64,000 bases of DNA from Lysobacter sp. ISL-50 (GTDB taxonomy: Bacteria > Pseudomonadota > Gammaproteobacteria > Xanthomonadales > Xanthomonadaceae), in the NCBI RefSeq assembly GCF_018612875.1, contig NZ_JAGGRI010000010.1, positions 91,396-155,395 on the forward strand, in the 5' to 3' direction. Position numbers and translations under genes: made by a program. Positions 35,755-44,836 of the stretch are shown here, piece by piece (within the stretch, counting starts at the first letter, position 1; every line of letters begins with the position of its first letter). The notes under the pieces were generated by a model. It was not told the DNA's origin, made no database searches, and worked only from the letters and a program-made list of their open reading frames with translations.

Positions 35755-35795
35755 TCCCCCTGCCCCCCTTTTTCAAAGGGGGGAACGGCAACGGC
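35755..35795. repeat. Family A half-element after rapZ
   Basis: CCCCCTTTTTCAAAGGGGG immediately downstream of the rapZ stop, without the second arm found in full copies. Possibly used as a transcription end. The rest of the gap to 35989 contains no gene. Confidence 0.7.
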
Positions 35796-35989
35796 ACGGG
35801 TGTGGAACGTCGTCGAATTCGCTTGATCGTTGTGCGCGACATGAATCGGCAGTGACCGCATCGCCGAATAAATCGCCGCTGCTTACGAAATTTTCCCATC
35901 TCCGTGCCGCAATGCTTGCACGCCGCACCGTAGGTTTCGAATTACGCCGATAGCGTGATCCGGCGTTTCCGCAATCACGGAGCAGCGCC

Positions 35990-36373
35990 ATGAAACCCAT
36001 GATCCGCAGCCTCAGTCCGATGCTGCTCGCCTTGCTGACCGGTCTGTCCGCGTCGGCGGCCTTCGCGCAGAACGGCTCTCCGCCCGGGTCGCGTCCCGCC
36101 GATCCGATGCCGGCGTCCGATCCGATGCAACGCACCGAACCGCCGGTCAACGATCCGCGCCGCGACGCGCGCACGCCGCCGCCCAGCGACGCGATCGGCC
36201 CGGCCACCTTCGCCGAACTCGACAGCAACGGCGATCAGAAGATCAGCCGCGACGAGGCCGCGCTCGATTCGCGCCTGGCCGCGAACTTCTCCACCCACGA
36301 CCTCGACGGCGACGGCTCGCTGTCGCTGTCGGAATATCAGGCCGGGCAGAACAAGCGCGTCGGCGACAAGTAA
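35990..36373 (+). CDS. Exported EF-hand protein
   Basis: A 127-residue protein with a signal peptide (MLLALLTGLSASAAFAQ). Two EF-hand loops, DSNGDQKISRDE and DLDGDGSLSLSE, are in the last third, so Ca2+ binding outside the cytoplasm is expected. Between the signal peptide and the EF-hands there is a Pro-rich linker (about 30-65). It resembles calcium-binding proteins common in Xanthomonadaceae; no specific role known. A GGAG element lies ten bases before the ATG. Confidence 0.8.
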   Translation: MKPMIRSLSPMLLALLTGLSASAAFAQNGSPPGSRPADPMPASDPMQRTEPPVNDPRRDARTPPPSDAIGPATFAELDSNGDQKISRDEAALDSRLAANFSTHDLDGDGSLSLSEYQAGQNKRVGDK

Positions 36374-36475
36374 TCCATCACCGCCGCGCACCGGCCCGGC
36401 CGGACGAACGCGATCGCCGGCCCCGCCGCGGCCCGATATCTCCCCCACCGGCTGACCCATCAGCAAAGGATCGAC

Positions 36476-36778
36476 ATGACCATCACCCTTCCCCGTCCGC
36501 GCCGCCTCGGCCTGCTGCTGAGCGCGCTGTTCGCCGCCGGCCTGCTCAGCGCCTGCAACAAACCCGCCGACGCACCGCCGCCGGATGCCGGCGCCGGCCC
36601 GGCGCCCGCGGCTCCGGCCGACCCCGCCCCGCCGCCGGCGGACACCACGCCCCCGGCGGACATGCCGCCGCCGGCCGAGACGCCGCCCGCCGAGACCCCG
36701 CCGTCCGACCCGATGCCGGCCGACAGCGCCACCACGCCGCCGGACAAGGGCAAGACCGAGACGCCGCCGAAGCAGTAA
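36476..36778 (+). CDS. Pro/Ala-rich small lipoprotein
   Basis: A 100-residue predicted lipoprotein. The hydrophobic start LGLLLSALFAAGLLSAC ends in a lipobox, and Cys28 would be lipidated. The mature part is nearly all Pro, Ala, Thr, Asp and Glu with repeated PPAET/PPAD units, so it is probably an extended, disordered tether. AAGGA precedes the ATG. A strong terminator follows at 36803. No known family. Confidence 0.7.
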   Translation: MTITLPRPRRLGLLLSALFAAGLLSACNKPADAPPPDAGAGPAPAAPADPAPPPADTTPPADMPPPAETPPAETPPSDPMPADSATTPPDKGKTETPPKQ

Positions 36779-36802
36779 GCCGGCGCGCCGCTCCTCGCAC
36801 TG

Positions 36803-36834
36803 GAACGGGCCGCTCGCGCGGCCCGTTCTTTTTT
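36803..36834 (+). terminator. Rho-independent terminator after the lipoprotein gene
   Basis: GAACGGGCCGC, loop TCGC, GCGGCCCGTTC, then TTTTTT. An eleven-base perfect stem and six T: strong, plus-strand oriented. Confidence 0.92.
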
Positions 36835-37102
36835 GCGGCCCGCTCCGGCCGGCCAAGTGACCTCCGGCGCTGGCGAATGCACAGCAATTCCGCCGGCCGC
36901 GATGCACGCTCGCGGCGAGACGCAGCGCAAACCCAACATTTGCCGCAGCGCAGCGAGGATTGCGGCCGGCCATGAGACGACGCGCTCGCCGCAAGCCGGT
37001 CTTCGGCCTGTCGCCACCCGTGCTCCACCCACCGCGACCGAAATCGTGAAGCGACCGTCCGGACGCTTTCGGCGCGTCACCGTGCTCTGTTAAGTTGTCG
37101 CT

Positions 37103-37495
37103 ATGTCCGTCGGCATCCTACTCATTACCCATTCCGGAATCGGCAGCGCGCTGGTCGCTGTCGCCGGCCGTTTGTTGAATCCGTTGCCGCTGCGCACCGA
37201 AGCGCTGGAGGTGCCGTTCGACGCGGACCTCGCTCAGCTGCTGCCGGCCGCCAGCGCGGCCCTGCGCCGCGTGGACGATGGCGACGGCGTGCTGGTGCTC
37301 ACCGATCTGTACGGCGCATCGCCCAGCAACCTCGCCGCGCGCGTGGCCCGGTTGGGCACGCCGGTGCGGCGCGTGTCGGCGTTGAATCTGCCGATGCTGA
37401 TGCGGGTGATGAACTACGCCGAGCTGGGACTGGAGCAATTGCCCGCGGTCGCCGCGGCCGGCGCCCGCAACGGCGTCATCCTCGACGATGCGTGA
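37103..37495 (+). CDS. PTS mannose-family IIA component
   Basis: A 130-residue EIIA of the mannose family. The phosphorylatable His10 is in LLITHSGIGSALV; LTDLYGASPSNLA and SALNLPMLMRV are typical. No cognate EIIB/C/D genes are next to it, so the phosphate does not go to a sugar here. It precedes HPr and enzyme I by about 140 bases, forming a compact regulatory PTS. Related EIIA in Xanthomonas and Neisseria are linked to HprK control. Confidence 0.9.
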   Translation: MSVGILLITHSGIGSALVAVAGRLLNPLPLRTEALEVPFDADLAQLLPAASAALRRVDDGDGVLVLTDLYGASPSNLAARVARLGTPVRRVSALNLPMLMRVMNYAELGLEQLPAVAAAGARNGVILDDA

Positions 37496-37634
37496 GCCCG
37501 GCCACGTTTGCGCGACACCACCCCCGCACGCCCCTTGAATGCATGATCCGAACCGCAATAAGGCACTATCGCCACAGCATCACCAGATACCGTATCGAGT
37601 TCGATGCGTTTGACCATTGCCTGAGGACCCCGAC

Positions 37635-37904
37635 ATGATCGAACGCGACCTGACCGTCTCCAACCGACTGGGCCTGCACGCCCGCGCCACCGCCAAGCTG
37701 GTGCAGGTGCTGTCGGGTTTTCGCAGCAACGCCACGCTCACCGCCAAGGGCCGCGAGGTCAACGCCAAGAGCATCATGGGCGTGATGCTGCTCGCCGCCG
37801 GCCAAGGCACCCACGTCAAACTGCGCGTGGACGGCGAAGACGAGGCCAACGCCGCCGACGCGGTGACCGCCTTGTTCGATCGTCGTTTCGACGAAGACAG
37901 CTGA
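37635..37904 (+). CDS. ptsH: Phosphocarrier protein HPr
   Basis: An 89-residue HPr. The active-site His15-type residue is in NRLGLHARATAKLV, and the regulatory Ser in KSIMGVMLLAAGQG is the HprK target. It receives phosphate from enzyme I and hands it to EIIA proteins. The ATG at 37635 follows a GAGGAC element and gives the standard N-terminus IERDLTVSN. It lies 13 bases before ptsI, so the two are one unit. Confidence 0.95.
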   Translation: MIERDLTVSNRLGLHARATAKLVQVLSGFRSNATLTAKGREVNAKSIMGVMLLAAGQGTHVKLRVDGEDEANAADAVTALFDRRFDEDS

Positions 37905-37917
37905 GCCGGAGGCGCGG

Positions 37918-39627
37918 ATGCGGCAGGAATTCCAAGGTCACGGCGCGTCACGAGGCAGTGCGCTGGGCCGCGCCCGGGTGCGGCTGCCGCATGCGCTGGA
38001 AGTCGCCGAAGAGCGCATCACCCATGAGCAGGTCGAAGGCGAACTGGGGCGCCTGCACGCGGCCATCGACACCGTGCGCCACGAAATGCACGCCTTGCGC
38101 GAGCGCCTGCACGGCGCGCTCGCGCACGAGGTCGGCGAGTTCCTCGACCTGCACACCTTGCTGCTGGACGATCCGGAGCTGCTGCAAGGCCTGGACGAAC
38201 TGATCCGTACCGGCCATTACGCCGCCGACTACGCCCTGCGCCTGCAGCGCGACCGCATCGCCTCGGTGTTCGAGGCGATGGACGATGCCTACTTCCGCAG
38301 CCGCGTGGACGATATCGACCAAGTCATCGGCCGCATCCACGCCGCGCTGCACCGTCGCGATCACGACACCTCCGGCGTGGCCGGCGAGATTCTCGTCACC
38401 GACAACGTCGCCCCGGCCGAACTGGCGCAGTTGCAGGCGCAGGGCGTGATGGCGATCGTCACCGCCGCCGGCAGCGCCCTGTCGCACAGCGCGATCCTGG
38501 CGCGCAGCCTGCATCTGCCGCTGATCGTCGGCGCTTCGCAGGCGCTGCTGAAGATCAACGACGGCGACGCGCTGGTGGTCGATGGCGCCACCGGCACGGT
38601 CATTCTCGAACCCAACGCCGAAGACCTGCGCGGGCACCGCGCCCGCACCCGCGAGCTGGCGCGCGAACGCAAGCAGCTGCATCGCCTGCGCCGCGAACCC
38701 ACGCGCACGCTCGACGGCGTCGACATCAAGCTCTACGCCAACGCCGAATCGCGCGAGGACGTGGCCGAGGCGCATGCGCTGGGCGCGGCCGGCGTCGGCC
38801 TGTACCGCACCGAGTTCCTGTTCCTGCAGCGCAACGAACTGCCGGACGAGGACGAACAGTTCCGCGTCTACCGCGACGTCGTGCTCGGCATGACCGGCCG
38901 CACCGTCACCATTCGCAGCCTGGACCTGGGCGCGGACAAGGCCGACAAGACCGGCCTGGTGCTGCGCGACGAGCCCAATCCCGCGCTCGGCGTGCGCGGC
39001 GTGCGCCTGTCGCTGGCGCGCGAAGGCCTGCTGGAAACCCAGTTGCGCGCGATCCTGCGCGCGTCGGGCTACGGCCCGGTGCGGGTGCTGGTGCCGATGG
39101 TCAGCTCGACCGAGGAAGTGCGCACGGTGCGCGCGCTGCTCAGGAAAGTGGCCGCGGACCTGCGCAAGCAAGGCCACGAGATCGCCGAGCACGTGCCGCT
39201 GGGCGCGATGATCGAAGTCCCGGCCGCGGCGATCGCCCTGCCCGGCTTCATCGGCCTGATCGATTTCCTTTCCATCGGCACCAACGATCTGGTCCAGTAC
39301 CTGCTCGCGGTGGATCGCAACAACGAAGCGCTCAGCGACCTGTACACGCCGCTGCATCCGGCGGTGCTGCGGGTGATCCGCGACGTGATCCGCCTGGCCA
39401 AGTCGCGCGGCAAGCCGGTCGCGGTATGCGGAGAAATGGCCGGCGACGCCAACTTCGCGCCGCTGCTGCTGGCGCTGGGGCTGGAGGAATTCAGTCTGCA
39501 CCCGGCGACCTTGCTGGAACTGCGCCGGGCGATCCGCGGCTTGAATCTGGAAGGTTTGCGCAAACGCGCGCCGGCGCTGCTGCGGGCGAAGGATCGCGTG
39601 GGCATCGAGGCCTGGCTTCGGGCCTGA
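37918..39627 (+). CDS. ptsI: Phosphoenolpyruvate-protein phosphotransferase (PTS enzyme I)
   Basis: A 569-residue enzyme I. It takes phosphate from phosphoenolpyruvate and passes it to HPr. The N-terminal half holds the active-site His in GSALSHSAILARSLHLPL, and the C-terminal TIM-barrel shows YRTEFLFL, VTIRSLDLGADK, NPALGVRGVRLS and SIGTNDLVQYLLAVDR. No GAF domain precedes it, so it is ordinary PtsI, not PtsP. With HPr and two EIIA proteins but no permease, it feeds a regulatory cascade. Confidence 0.95.
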   Translation: MRQEFQGHGASRGSALGRARVRLPHALEVAEERITHEQVEGELGRLHAAIDTVRHEMHALRERLHGALAHEVGEFLDLHTLLLDDPELLQGLDELIRTGHYAADYALRLQRDRIASVFEAMDDAYFRSRVDDIDQVIGRIHAALHRRDHDTSGVAGEILVTDNVAPAELAQLQAQGVMAIVTAAGSALSHSAILARSLHLPLIVGASQALLKINDGDALVVDGATGTVILEPNAEDLRGHRARTRELARERKQLHRLRREPTRTLDGVDIKLYANAESREDVAEAHALGAAGVGLYRTEFLFLQRNELPDEDEQFRVYRDVVLGMTGRTVTIRSLDLGADKADKTGLVLRDEPNPALGVRGVRLSLAREGLLETQLRAILRASGYGPVRVLVPMVSSTEEVRTVRALLRKVAADLRKQGHEIAEHVPLGAMIEVPAAAIALPGFIGLIDFLSIGTNDLVQYLLAVDRNNEALSDLYTPLHPAVLRVIRDVIRLAKSRGKPVAVCGEMAGDANFAPLLLALGLEEFSLHPATLLELRRAIRGLNLEGLRKRAPALLRAKDRVGIEAWLRA

Positions 39628-39923
39628 TCGGCGGGCGATGGCCCTTGCGGGTTGCTTTTGTGGGAGGGGCGTCAGCCCCGATGCGCTTCGGCCCGATCGC
39701 CGGATTTTGCAAGTCGATCGGGACATGCTCGCAATCTGAGCGGAAAGCATCGGGGCTGAAGCCCCTCCCACAAGAGCGGTCCACAAAGCAGACATCCCCT
39801 CCACCGCATTCGGCGCAGACTCCAACGCTGTGCATAACACGCCACCCAGGCGATAATGCCCCGATGAACACCTGACCCTCGCCGGCTTCGTGGCCGCGTC
39901 CGTCACCTGCAGGAAGTACCGCA
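39628..39923. repeat. Family D repeat between ptsI and mgtE
   Basis: TGTGGGAGGGGCGTCAGCCC at 39659 and the inverse GGGGCTGAAGCCCCTCCCAC at 39752-39771, around a CGATCG-bearing middle. Related to the 44966-45172 element. A Met codon cluster and CAGGAAG ribosome site for mgtE follow. No gene and no recognisable magnesium riboswitch. Confidence 0.75.
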
Positions 39924-41285
39924 TTGGCCGAAGCCGTCCGCCACGACAAGACCGCACGTCAGCTGCGCCTGCTTTCCGACGCGCTCGACAGCGGCCGTCT
40001 GGGTCCGGTGCGGCGGCTGGTCAACACGCTCTCTCCGGCCGAGATCGGCAACCTGCTGGAGTCCTTGCCTCCGGGCAAGCGCGTGATCGTGTGGGGCCTG
40101 GTCGATCCGGAAGACGACGGCGAGGTGCTGGTCCACGTCGGTGAAGAAGTGCGAGAGAGCCTGCTCGCGGACATGGACACGGACGAAATCGTCGCCGCGG
40201 TCGAAGACCTCGACATCGACGACTTGGCCGATCTGGTCGAAGACCTGCCCGATACCGTCATCGACGAAGTGCTCAAGTCGATGGATCGCGAGAACCGCGA
40301 ACGGCTCGAGCAAGTGCTGTCGTATCCGGAAGACACCGCCGGCCGGTTGATGAATCCCGACGTGGTGACGGTGCGCGCCGACACCACCATCGACGTCGTC
40401 CTGCGCTACCTGCGCCTGCGCGGCGAGCTGCCGGAACACACCGATCATCTGTACGTGGTCAGCCGCCGCCATCAATACCTGGGCCGCATCGCCCTGGCCG
40501 CGCTGCTCACGCACGAACCCGGCACCGCGATCAACAAACTGATCGACGACGAACAACCGGCCATCGACGTCGGCGAAACCGCCGGCGAAGTCGCGCGCCA
40601 GTTCTCCGACCACGACTGGATCAGCGCCCCGGTCGTGGACGACAACAACATCCTGCTCGGCCGCATCACCATCGACGACGTGGTCGATATCATCCGCGAA
40701 GAGGCCGAGCATCAGGCCTTGAGCGCGGCCGGCCTGGACGAGGACGAAGACTTGTTCAGCCCGGTGCGGCGCGCGTTCCGGCGCCGGCTGATCTGGCTCA
40801 GCGTCAACCTGTGCACGGCGTTCCTGGCCGCCAGCGTGGTCGGCCAGTTCGAAGACAGCATCGCCAAACTGGTCGCGCTGGCCGCGCTGATGCCGATCGT
40901 CGCCGGCATGGGCGGCAACGCCGGCACCCAGGTGCTGGCGTTGATGATCCGCGGCCTGGCCCTGGGCCAGATCGGCGCCTCCAACGTCGCCGTGCTGCTG
41001 CGCAAGGAATTGTCGGTCGCGCTGATCAACGGCCTCGTGCTCGGCGTCGGCCTGGGCGTGATCGTGCTGATCTGGTTCCGCCAACCCGGGCTGTCGCTGG
41101 TGATCGGCGCCGCGCTCACCATCAACCTGCTGACCGCCGCCGCCGGCGGTGTGCTGGTGCCGGTCACGCTCAAGCGGCTGGGCTTCGACCCGGCCCTGGC
41201 CGGCGGCGTGGTCCTGACCACGCTGACCGATGTGATGGGGTTCCTCAGCTTCCTCGGTTTGGCGACGCTGATTTTGATTCACTGA
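39924..41285 (+). CDS. mgtE: Magnesium transporter MgtE
   Basis: A 453-residue MgtE-type channel. The N domain (residues 1-130) is followed by two CBS domains (about 135-255, e.g. GRITIDDVVDIIREE) that gate it by sensing Mg2+, then five transmembrane helices; PIVAGMGGNAGTQVLALMIRGLA carries the GNAGTQ pore signature. The start is TTG, seven bases after CAGGAAG. It follows ptsI as in Xanthomonas; no functional link to PTS is established. Confidence 0.92.
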   Translation: MAEAVRHDKTARQLRLLSDALDSGRLGPVRRLVNTLSPAEIGNLLESLPPGKRVIVWGLVDPEDDGEVLVHVGEEVRESLLADMDTDEIVAAVEDLDIDDLADLVEDLPDTVIDEVLKSMDRENRERLEQVLSYPEDTAGRLMNPDVVTVRADTTIDVVLRYLRLRGELPEHTDHLYVVSRRHQYLGRIALAALLTHEPGTAINKLIDDEQPAIDVGETAGEVARQFSDHDWISAPVVDDNNILLGRITIDDVVDIIREEAEHQALSAAGLDEDEDLFSPVRRAFRRRLIWLSVNLCTAFLAASVVGQFEDSIAKLVALAALMPIVAGMGGNAGTQVLALMIRGLALGQIGASNVAVLLRKELSVALINGLVLGVGLGVIVLIWFRQPGLSLVIGAALTINLLTAAAGGVLVPVTLKRLGFDPALAGGVVLTTLTDVMGFLSFLGLATLILIH

Positions 41286-41490
41286 AGACGGCGCAGCACC
41301 GATGCTTCGGTGCAGTTCCAATTCAACATCGATGCGCTGCCGCGCCAGCGCCTTGCCGAATCGGGCTGATCGGCCCGATCGGCGCGATCCGTGACGAATC
41401 TGCCCGCCGCCAGCCGATTGCGCGGCGCGCGCGCTTGAATCGGGCACCGCAAGCGGCCGATGATGCCGGTAGCCCGCCCCGGAGACGCCG

Positions 41491-42354
41491 ATGCCCGGTA
41501 GCCGCACGTTCCGCCTCGCCGTCGCGCTGTTGCTGACGGGCGTGATCGCATCGATCGCCGCCTGCCGCAGCGTTCCCGCCCCTCGCGCCGACTCCAACGA
41601 TTCAGGCGCTGCCTCCGACGCCTCGACCATGATCGACTCGCGCAAGCACGGCCGCTTCCTCGAACGCGAGCTGCGGCTCGACGACGGCGTGCTGTATCGC
41701 TATCAGGTGTTCGTGCCCTCGCGCAAAGCCGGCGGCGAGCATCCGCCGCTGATGCTGTTCCTGCACGGCTCGGGCGAACGCGGCAGCGACAATCGCAAGC
41801 AGGTCGAGGTGGGGCTTGGGCCGGTGATTCGCGAACGCATCGACGAGTTTCCGGCGATCGTGGTGTTTCCGCAGATGCATGCCGGTCAAGCCGAACCGTA
41901 TCGCTTCACTCATACCGCGCTGGCGATGCTCGATCGCAGCCAGGACGAATTCGGCGCCGATCCCAAGCGCGTGCTGTTGACCGGTCTGTCGATGGGCGGC
42001 TACGGGAGTTACGAGTTGGCATTGATGCAGCCCGATCGTTTCGCCGCGGTGGTGCCGATTTGCGGCGGCTACGATCCGCCGCGGGCGAAGGATCATGAGC
42101 GGATCGAAGCGCTCGGCGGCGCGCTGACCTTGGATGAAGCCGCGCGCAAGATGGCGCATGTTCCGTTCTGGATTTTCCACGGCGCGCTGGACGACTCGGT
42201 GCCGCCGCAGAAGTCGCGCGAGATGAATGCGGCTCTGAAGCGCGCTGGGGCGGATGTGCGCTATACCGAGTTTCCGCGGGCCGATCACAACTCCTGGGAT
42301 TCGGCTTATGCGACCAAGGAGTTGTGGCCTTGGTTGTTTGCGCAGCATCGGTGA
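41491..42354 (+). CDS. Lipoprotein esterase, alpha/beta hydrolase
   Basis: A 287-residue protein with a signal ending in a lipobox (LTGVIASIAAC), so probably lipid-anchored. The alpha/beta-hydrolase core shows the oxyanion segment LFLHGSGERG, the nucleophile Ser in LTGLSMGGYG, Asp in FHGALDDSVP and His in ADHNSWDSAY: a complete triad. It is nearest to the feruloyl/acetyl-ester or dienelactone-type families with a poly-ester-degrading role; substrate unknown. A GGAGACG element precedes the start. Confidence 0.8.
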   Translation: MPGSRTFRLAVALLLTGVIASIAACRSVPAPRADSNDSGAASDASTMIDSRKHGRFLERELRLDDGVLYRYQVFVPSRKAGGEHPPLMLFLHGSGERGSDNRKQVEVGLGPVIRERIDEFPAIVVFPQMHAGQAEPYRFTHTALAMLDRSQDEFGADPKRVLLTGLSMGGYGSYELALMQPDRFAAVVPICGGYDPPRAKDHERIEALGGALTLDEAARKMAHVPFWIFHGALDDSVPPQKSREMNAALKRAGADVRYTEFPRADHNSWDSAYATKELWPWLFAQHR

Positions 42355-42383
42355 TGGGGCGCTGGGGGCTGGCCTAAGAGCGA

Positions 42384-42535
42384 ATCCCCCTTAATCCCCC
42401 TTTTTCAAAGGGGGAAACAGTGGCGCGGGGCGGTGGTCGTGCGTCGGCAAGGCGAAGAGGTCGCCCGCCAAGTCCCGACGCACGTCCCGAAGGATTTCCC
42501 CCTTTGAAAAAGGGGGATCAAGGGGGATTTGCTTT
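42384..42535. repeat. Family A element between esterase and PhnA-domain gene
   Basis: CCCCCTTTTTCAAAGGGGG near 42398 and CCCCCTTTGAAAAAGGGGG near 42499, the reverse order relative to other copies, with GCTTTTACC at the end. It is the convergent space of two genes and contains no gene itself. Confidence 0.8.
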
Positions 42536-42547
42536 TACCAGCGCCCC

Positions 42548-42760
42548 TCAAGCCTTCTTCAAAAACTCCGTCCGCAACACCAGCCCCTTGACCTTATCGA
42601 CATTGCACTCGATCTCGTCCTCCTCATCGGTCAGGCGAATGTTCTTGCACAGCGTGCCGCGCTTGAGCGTCACCGACGTGCCCTTCACCTTCAGGTCCTT
42701 GATGAGCAAAACCGAGTCGCCGTCGGCGAGCACGGTGCCGTTGCTGTCTTTTACGATCAT
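42548..42760 (-). CDS. PhnA-domain (YjdM-like) small protein
   Basis: A 70-residue protein matching the C-terminal PhnA (YjdM, PF03831) domain: MIVKDSNGTVLADGDSV, LKVKGTSVTLKRGTL and VLRTEFLKKA. Despite the old name, this PhnA domain is not phosphonoacetate hydrolase and its role is unknown. It lacks the N-terminal zinc ribbon found in longer members. The ATG at 42760 gives the domain's normal start. Convergent with the esterase gene; 75 bases downstream of pyrB. Confidence 0.85.
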   Translation of the reverse strand: MIVKDSNGTVLADGDSVLLIKDLKVKGTSVTLKRGTLCKNIRLTDEEDEIECNVDKVKGLVLRTEFLKKA

Positions 42761-42835
42761 GTCGAGTGATTCCGAATAAACCAAACCAGATCGGCCGCAC
42801 AACGGCGCGGCCGGAAGAAAAATACAGCCGCGCGA

Positions 42836-43771
42836 TCAGCCCTTGAGCAGCATCTCCAGCACCGCCATGCGCGTGGCGACGCCGTTGGCGACCTGGGTCA
42901 GGATCAGCGATTGCGGGCCGTCGGCGACTTCGTCCGTGATTTCCACGCCACGATTCATCGGGCCGGGATGCATCACCACCGCGTCGGCGGCGGCGCGCTT
43001 GAGCCGCGAAGCGGTCAGGCCGTAGTCGCGGTGATAATCGTCCAGCGACGCCACCAGTCCTTCTTCCATGCGTTCGCGCTGCAGGCGCAGCATCATCACC
43101 GCATCCACGCCGTCGAGCGCGGCGTCGAAATCCTGCGTCGCCACGCAACCGTCCAACGTGCCGTCGTCGGGCAGCAGCGAGGCCGGGCCGCATACGCGGA
43201 TCTCGCCCATGCCGAGCGCGCGCAAGGCCTGCAGGTCCGAGCGCGCGACGCGCGAGTGCTTGACGTCGCCGATCATCGCCACGCGCAAACGCGAGAAGTC
43301 CGTGCCCTTGGCCTGGCGCAGCGTCAGCATGTCGAGCAGGCCCTGCGTGGGATGCGCGCTGCGGCCGTCGCCGGCATTGACCAGACAGGTGCCGGCGCGC
43401 GCCTGCGCCGCCAGTGCCGCGACCGCGCCGTCTTCGCGATGGCGGATCACGAAGCCGCGCACGCCCATCGCTTCGATGTTCTTCAGAGTATCCAGCGCGG
43501 TCTCGCCCTTGCTGGTCGATGAAGTCGAGGCGTCGAAATTCAACACATGCGCGCCGAGCTGCTGCGCGGCCAACTGAAAGCTCAGGCGGGTGCGCGTGGA
43601 CGGCTCGAAAAACAAGGTACACACCGCGATGCCGGCCAGCGCGCGGCTGTCGTAATGGCCCTCGGCGAAAGCCTGGGCGCGGATCAGCAAGGCGTCGAGC
43701 GATTCGCGCGAGGCATCGCGCAAGCTCAGCAGGTGACGCGAACCGCCGTCGGCGGAAACGTAGGTAGTCAT
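42836..43771 (-). CDS. pyrB: Aspartate carbamoyltransferase catalytic subunit PyrB
   Basis: A 311-residue enzyme joining carbamoyl phosphate and aspartate in pyrimidine synthesis. The carbamoyl-phosphate loop is FFEPSTRTRLSFQLAAQQLG, followed by GDGRSAHPTQGLLDML and HPGPMNRGVEI, all intact. No pyrI regulatory gene or pyrC is adjacent. It is the last member of a yqgE-ruvX-pyrB leftward operon (13 bases after ruvX). Confidence 0.96.
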   Translation of the reverse strand: MTTYVSADGGSRHLLSLRDASRESLDALLIRAQAFAEGHYDSRALAGIAVCTLFFEPSTRTRLSFQLAAQQLGAHVLNFDASTSSTSKGETALDTLKNIEAMGVRGFVIRHREDGAVAALAAQARAGTCLVNAGDGRSAHPTQGLLDMLTLRQAKGTDFSRLRVAMIGDVKHSRVARSDLQALRALGMGEIRVCGPASLLPDDGTLDGCVATQDFDAALDGVDAVMMLRLQRERMEEGLVASLDDYHRDYGLTASRLKRAAADAVVMHPGPMNRGVEITDEVADGPQSLILTQVANGVATRMAVLEMLLKG

Positions 43772-43784
43772 GATGTGCGGTGCT

Positions 43785-44273
43785 TCAAGGATGCGAAATG
43801 TGTTCGATGTCGGTGGCGTCGTCGGGCGCGGCGAGCCAGCGCTCGACGATCACCGCCGCGGCCACCGCGTCCAGGGCCTCGGCGTCGCGGCGGCGTTTGC
43901 GCCCTTCGGCGCGATCGGCGGCGAAACGATGCGCGGCTTCGATCGAGCTGGAACGCTCATCGACCAGCACCACCGGTAATTTGTAGCGCGCGCGCAGCTG
44001 GCGGGCGAAGGCGTGCGCGCGCAGGCGCGCGGGCTGGTCGCCGCCTTCCAGGGTCATCGGGTCGCCGACGATCAGGCCGTCCGGACGCCATTCTTTATAG
44101 ACGCGGTCGATCGCGTTCCAGTCCGGGCCGGCGCCGTGCACATCGATCACCGCCAGCGCACGGGCCCCATGGCCGAAGGCGCTGCCGACGGCGACGCCGA
44201 TCCGGCGCGCGCCGACATCGAATCCGAGGACGGTACCGTCGCGTCGGATTGCGTCGGAGGCGCCGATGCTCAT
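43785..44273 (-). CDS. ruvX: Holliday junction resolvase-like RuvX (YqgF)
   Basis: A 162-residue RNase H-fold protein. [14 protein letters not shown] opens the fold with a catalytic Asp; [10 protein letters not shown] and VDERSSS carry further conserved residues, and the [15 protein letters not shown] end has the last acid. It is implicated in 16S rRNA 5'-end processing. The ATG overlaps yqgE by four bases, the standard pairing in gammaproteobacteria. Confidence 0.93.
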   Translation of the reverse strand: MSIGASDAIRRDGTVLGFDVGARRIGVAVGSAFGHGARALAVIDVHGAGPDWNAIDRVYKEWRPDGLIVGDPMTLEGGDQPARLRAHAFARQLRARYKLPVVLVDERSSSIEAAHRFAADRAEGRKRRRDAEALDAVAAAVIVERWLAAPDDATDIEHISHP

Positions 44274-44836
44274 GCGTGTCCGGCGTAATCGGCCAGGTGG
44301 GCGAAATCCACCCCGATGCGTCCGGCCGCGGCCTGCCAGCGCACGTCCAGCGGCAGTTCGAACAGCAGTTCGGCATCGGCCGGCGCGGTCAGCCAGTCGT
44401 TTTCGGTGATCTCATGTTCGAGCTGCCCCGAACCCCAGCCGGCGCAGCCCAGCGCGACGATCGCGTTGTCCGGGCCTTCGCCCTTGGCCATGGCTTCGAG
44501 AATGTCGCGCGAGGTGGTCAGGTACAGGTCCGAGCCGATCACCAGGGTGGAATCCCAGCGGGTGCCGCCGTCGTGCAGCACGAAGCCGCGCTCGGGATGG
44601 ACCGGGCCGCCGGCCAATACGATCTGGGCGCGCAGAGATTCATCGCCGCCGTCCACGCCCATCTGGCCGAAGACCTCGCCCAGGGTGTACTCGGACGGGC
44701 GATTGACCACGATGCCCATCGCGCCGTCGTCGTCGTGCTGGCAAATCAGCGCGACGCTGCGGGAAAAATTGGTCTCGGCCAGCGCGGGAAGCGCGATCAG
44801 GACCTGGCTGGCGAGGGGCGTGGGCATCACGGGCAT
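44270..44836 (-). CDS. YqgE/AlgH family protein (DUF179)
   Basis: A 188-residue protein with the DUF179 features: [35 protein letters not shown] at the start, [16 protein letters not shown], and [16 protein letters not shown]. Its function is unknown, but it precedes ruvX almost everywhere. A start three codons later (MPTPLAS) is equally possible. A repeat array lies upstream. Confidence 0.92.
   Translation of the reverse strand: MPVMPTPLASQVLIALPALAETNFSRSVALICQHDDDGAMGIVVNRPSEYTLGEVFGQMGVDGGDESLRAQIVLAGGPVHPERGFVLHDGGTRWDSTLVIGSDLYLTTSRDILEAMAKGEGPDNAIVALGCAGWGSGQLEHEITENDWLTAPADAELLFELPLDVRWQAAAGRIGVDFAHLADYAGHA

Noticed and set aside
39628..39923. A magnesium-sensing riboswitch before mgtE
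   Set aside because: The gap is occupied by a family-D palindrome and shows no M-box-like conserved segments.
42548..42760. PhnA-domain gene as part of the phosphonate regulon
   Set aside because: The YjdM-type domain is not phosphonoacetate hydrolase, the gene is 20 kb away and no operator copy lies near it.
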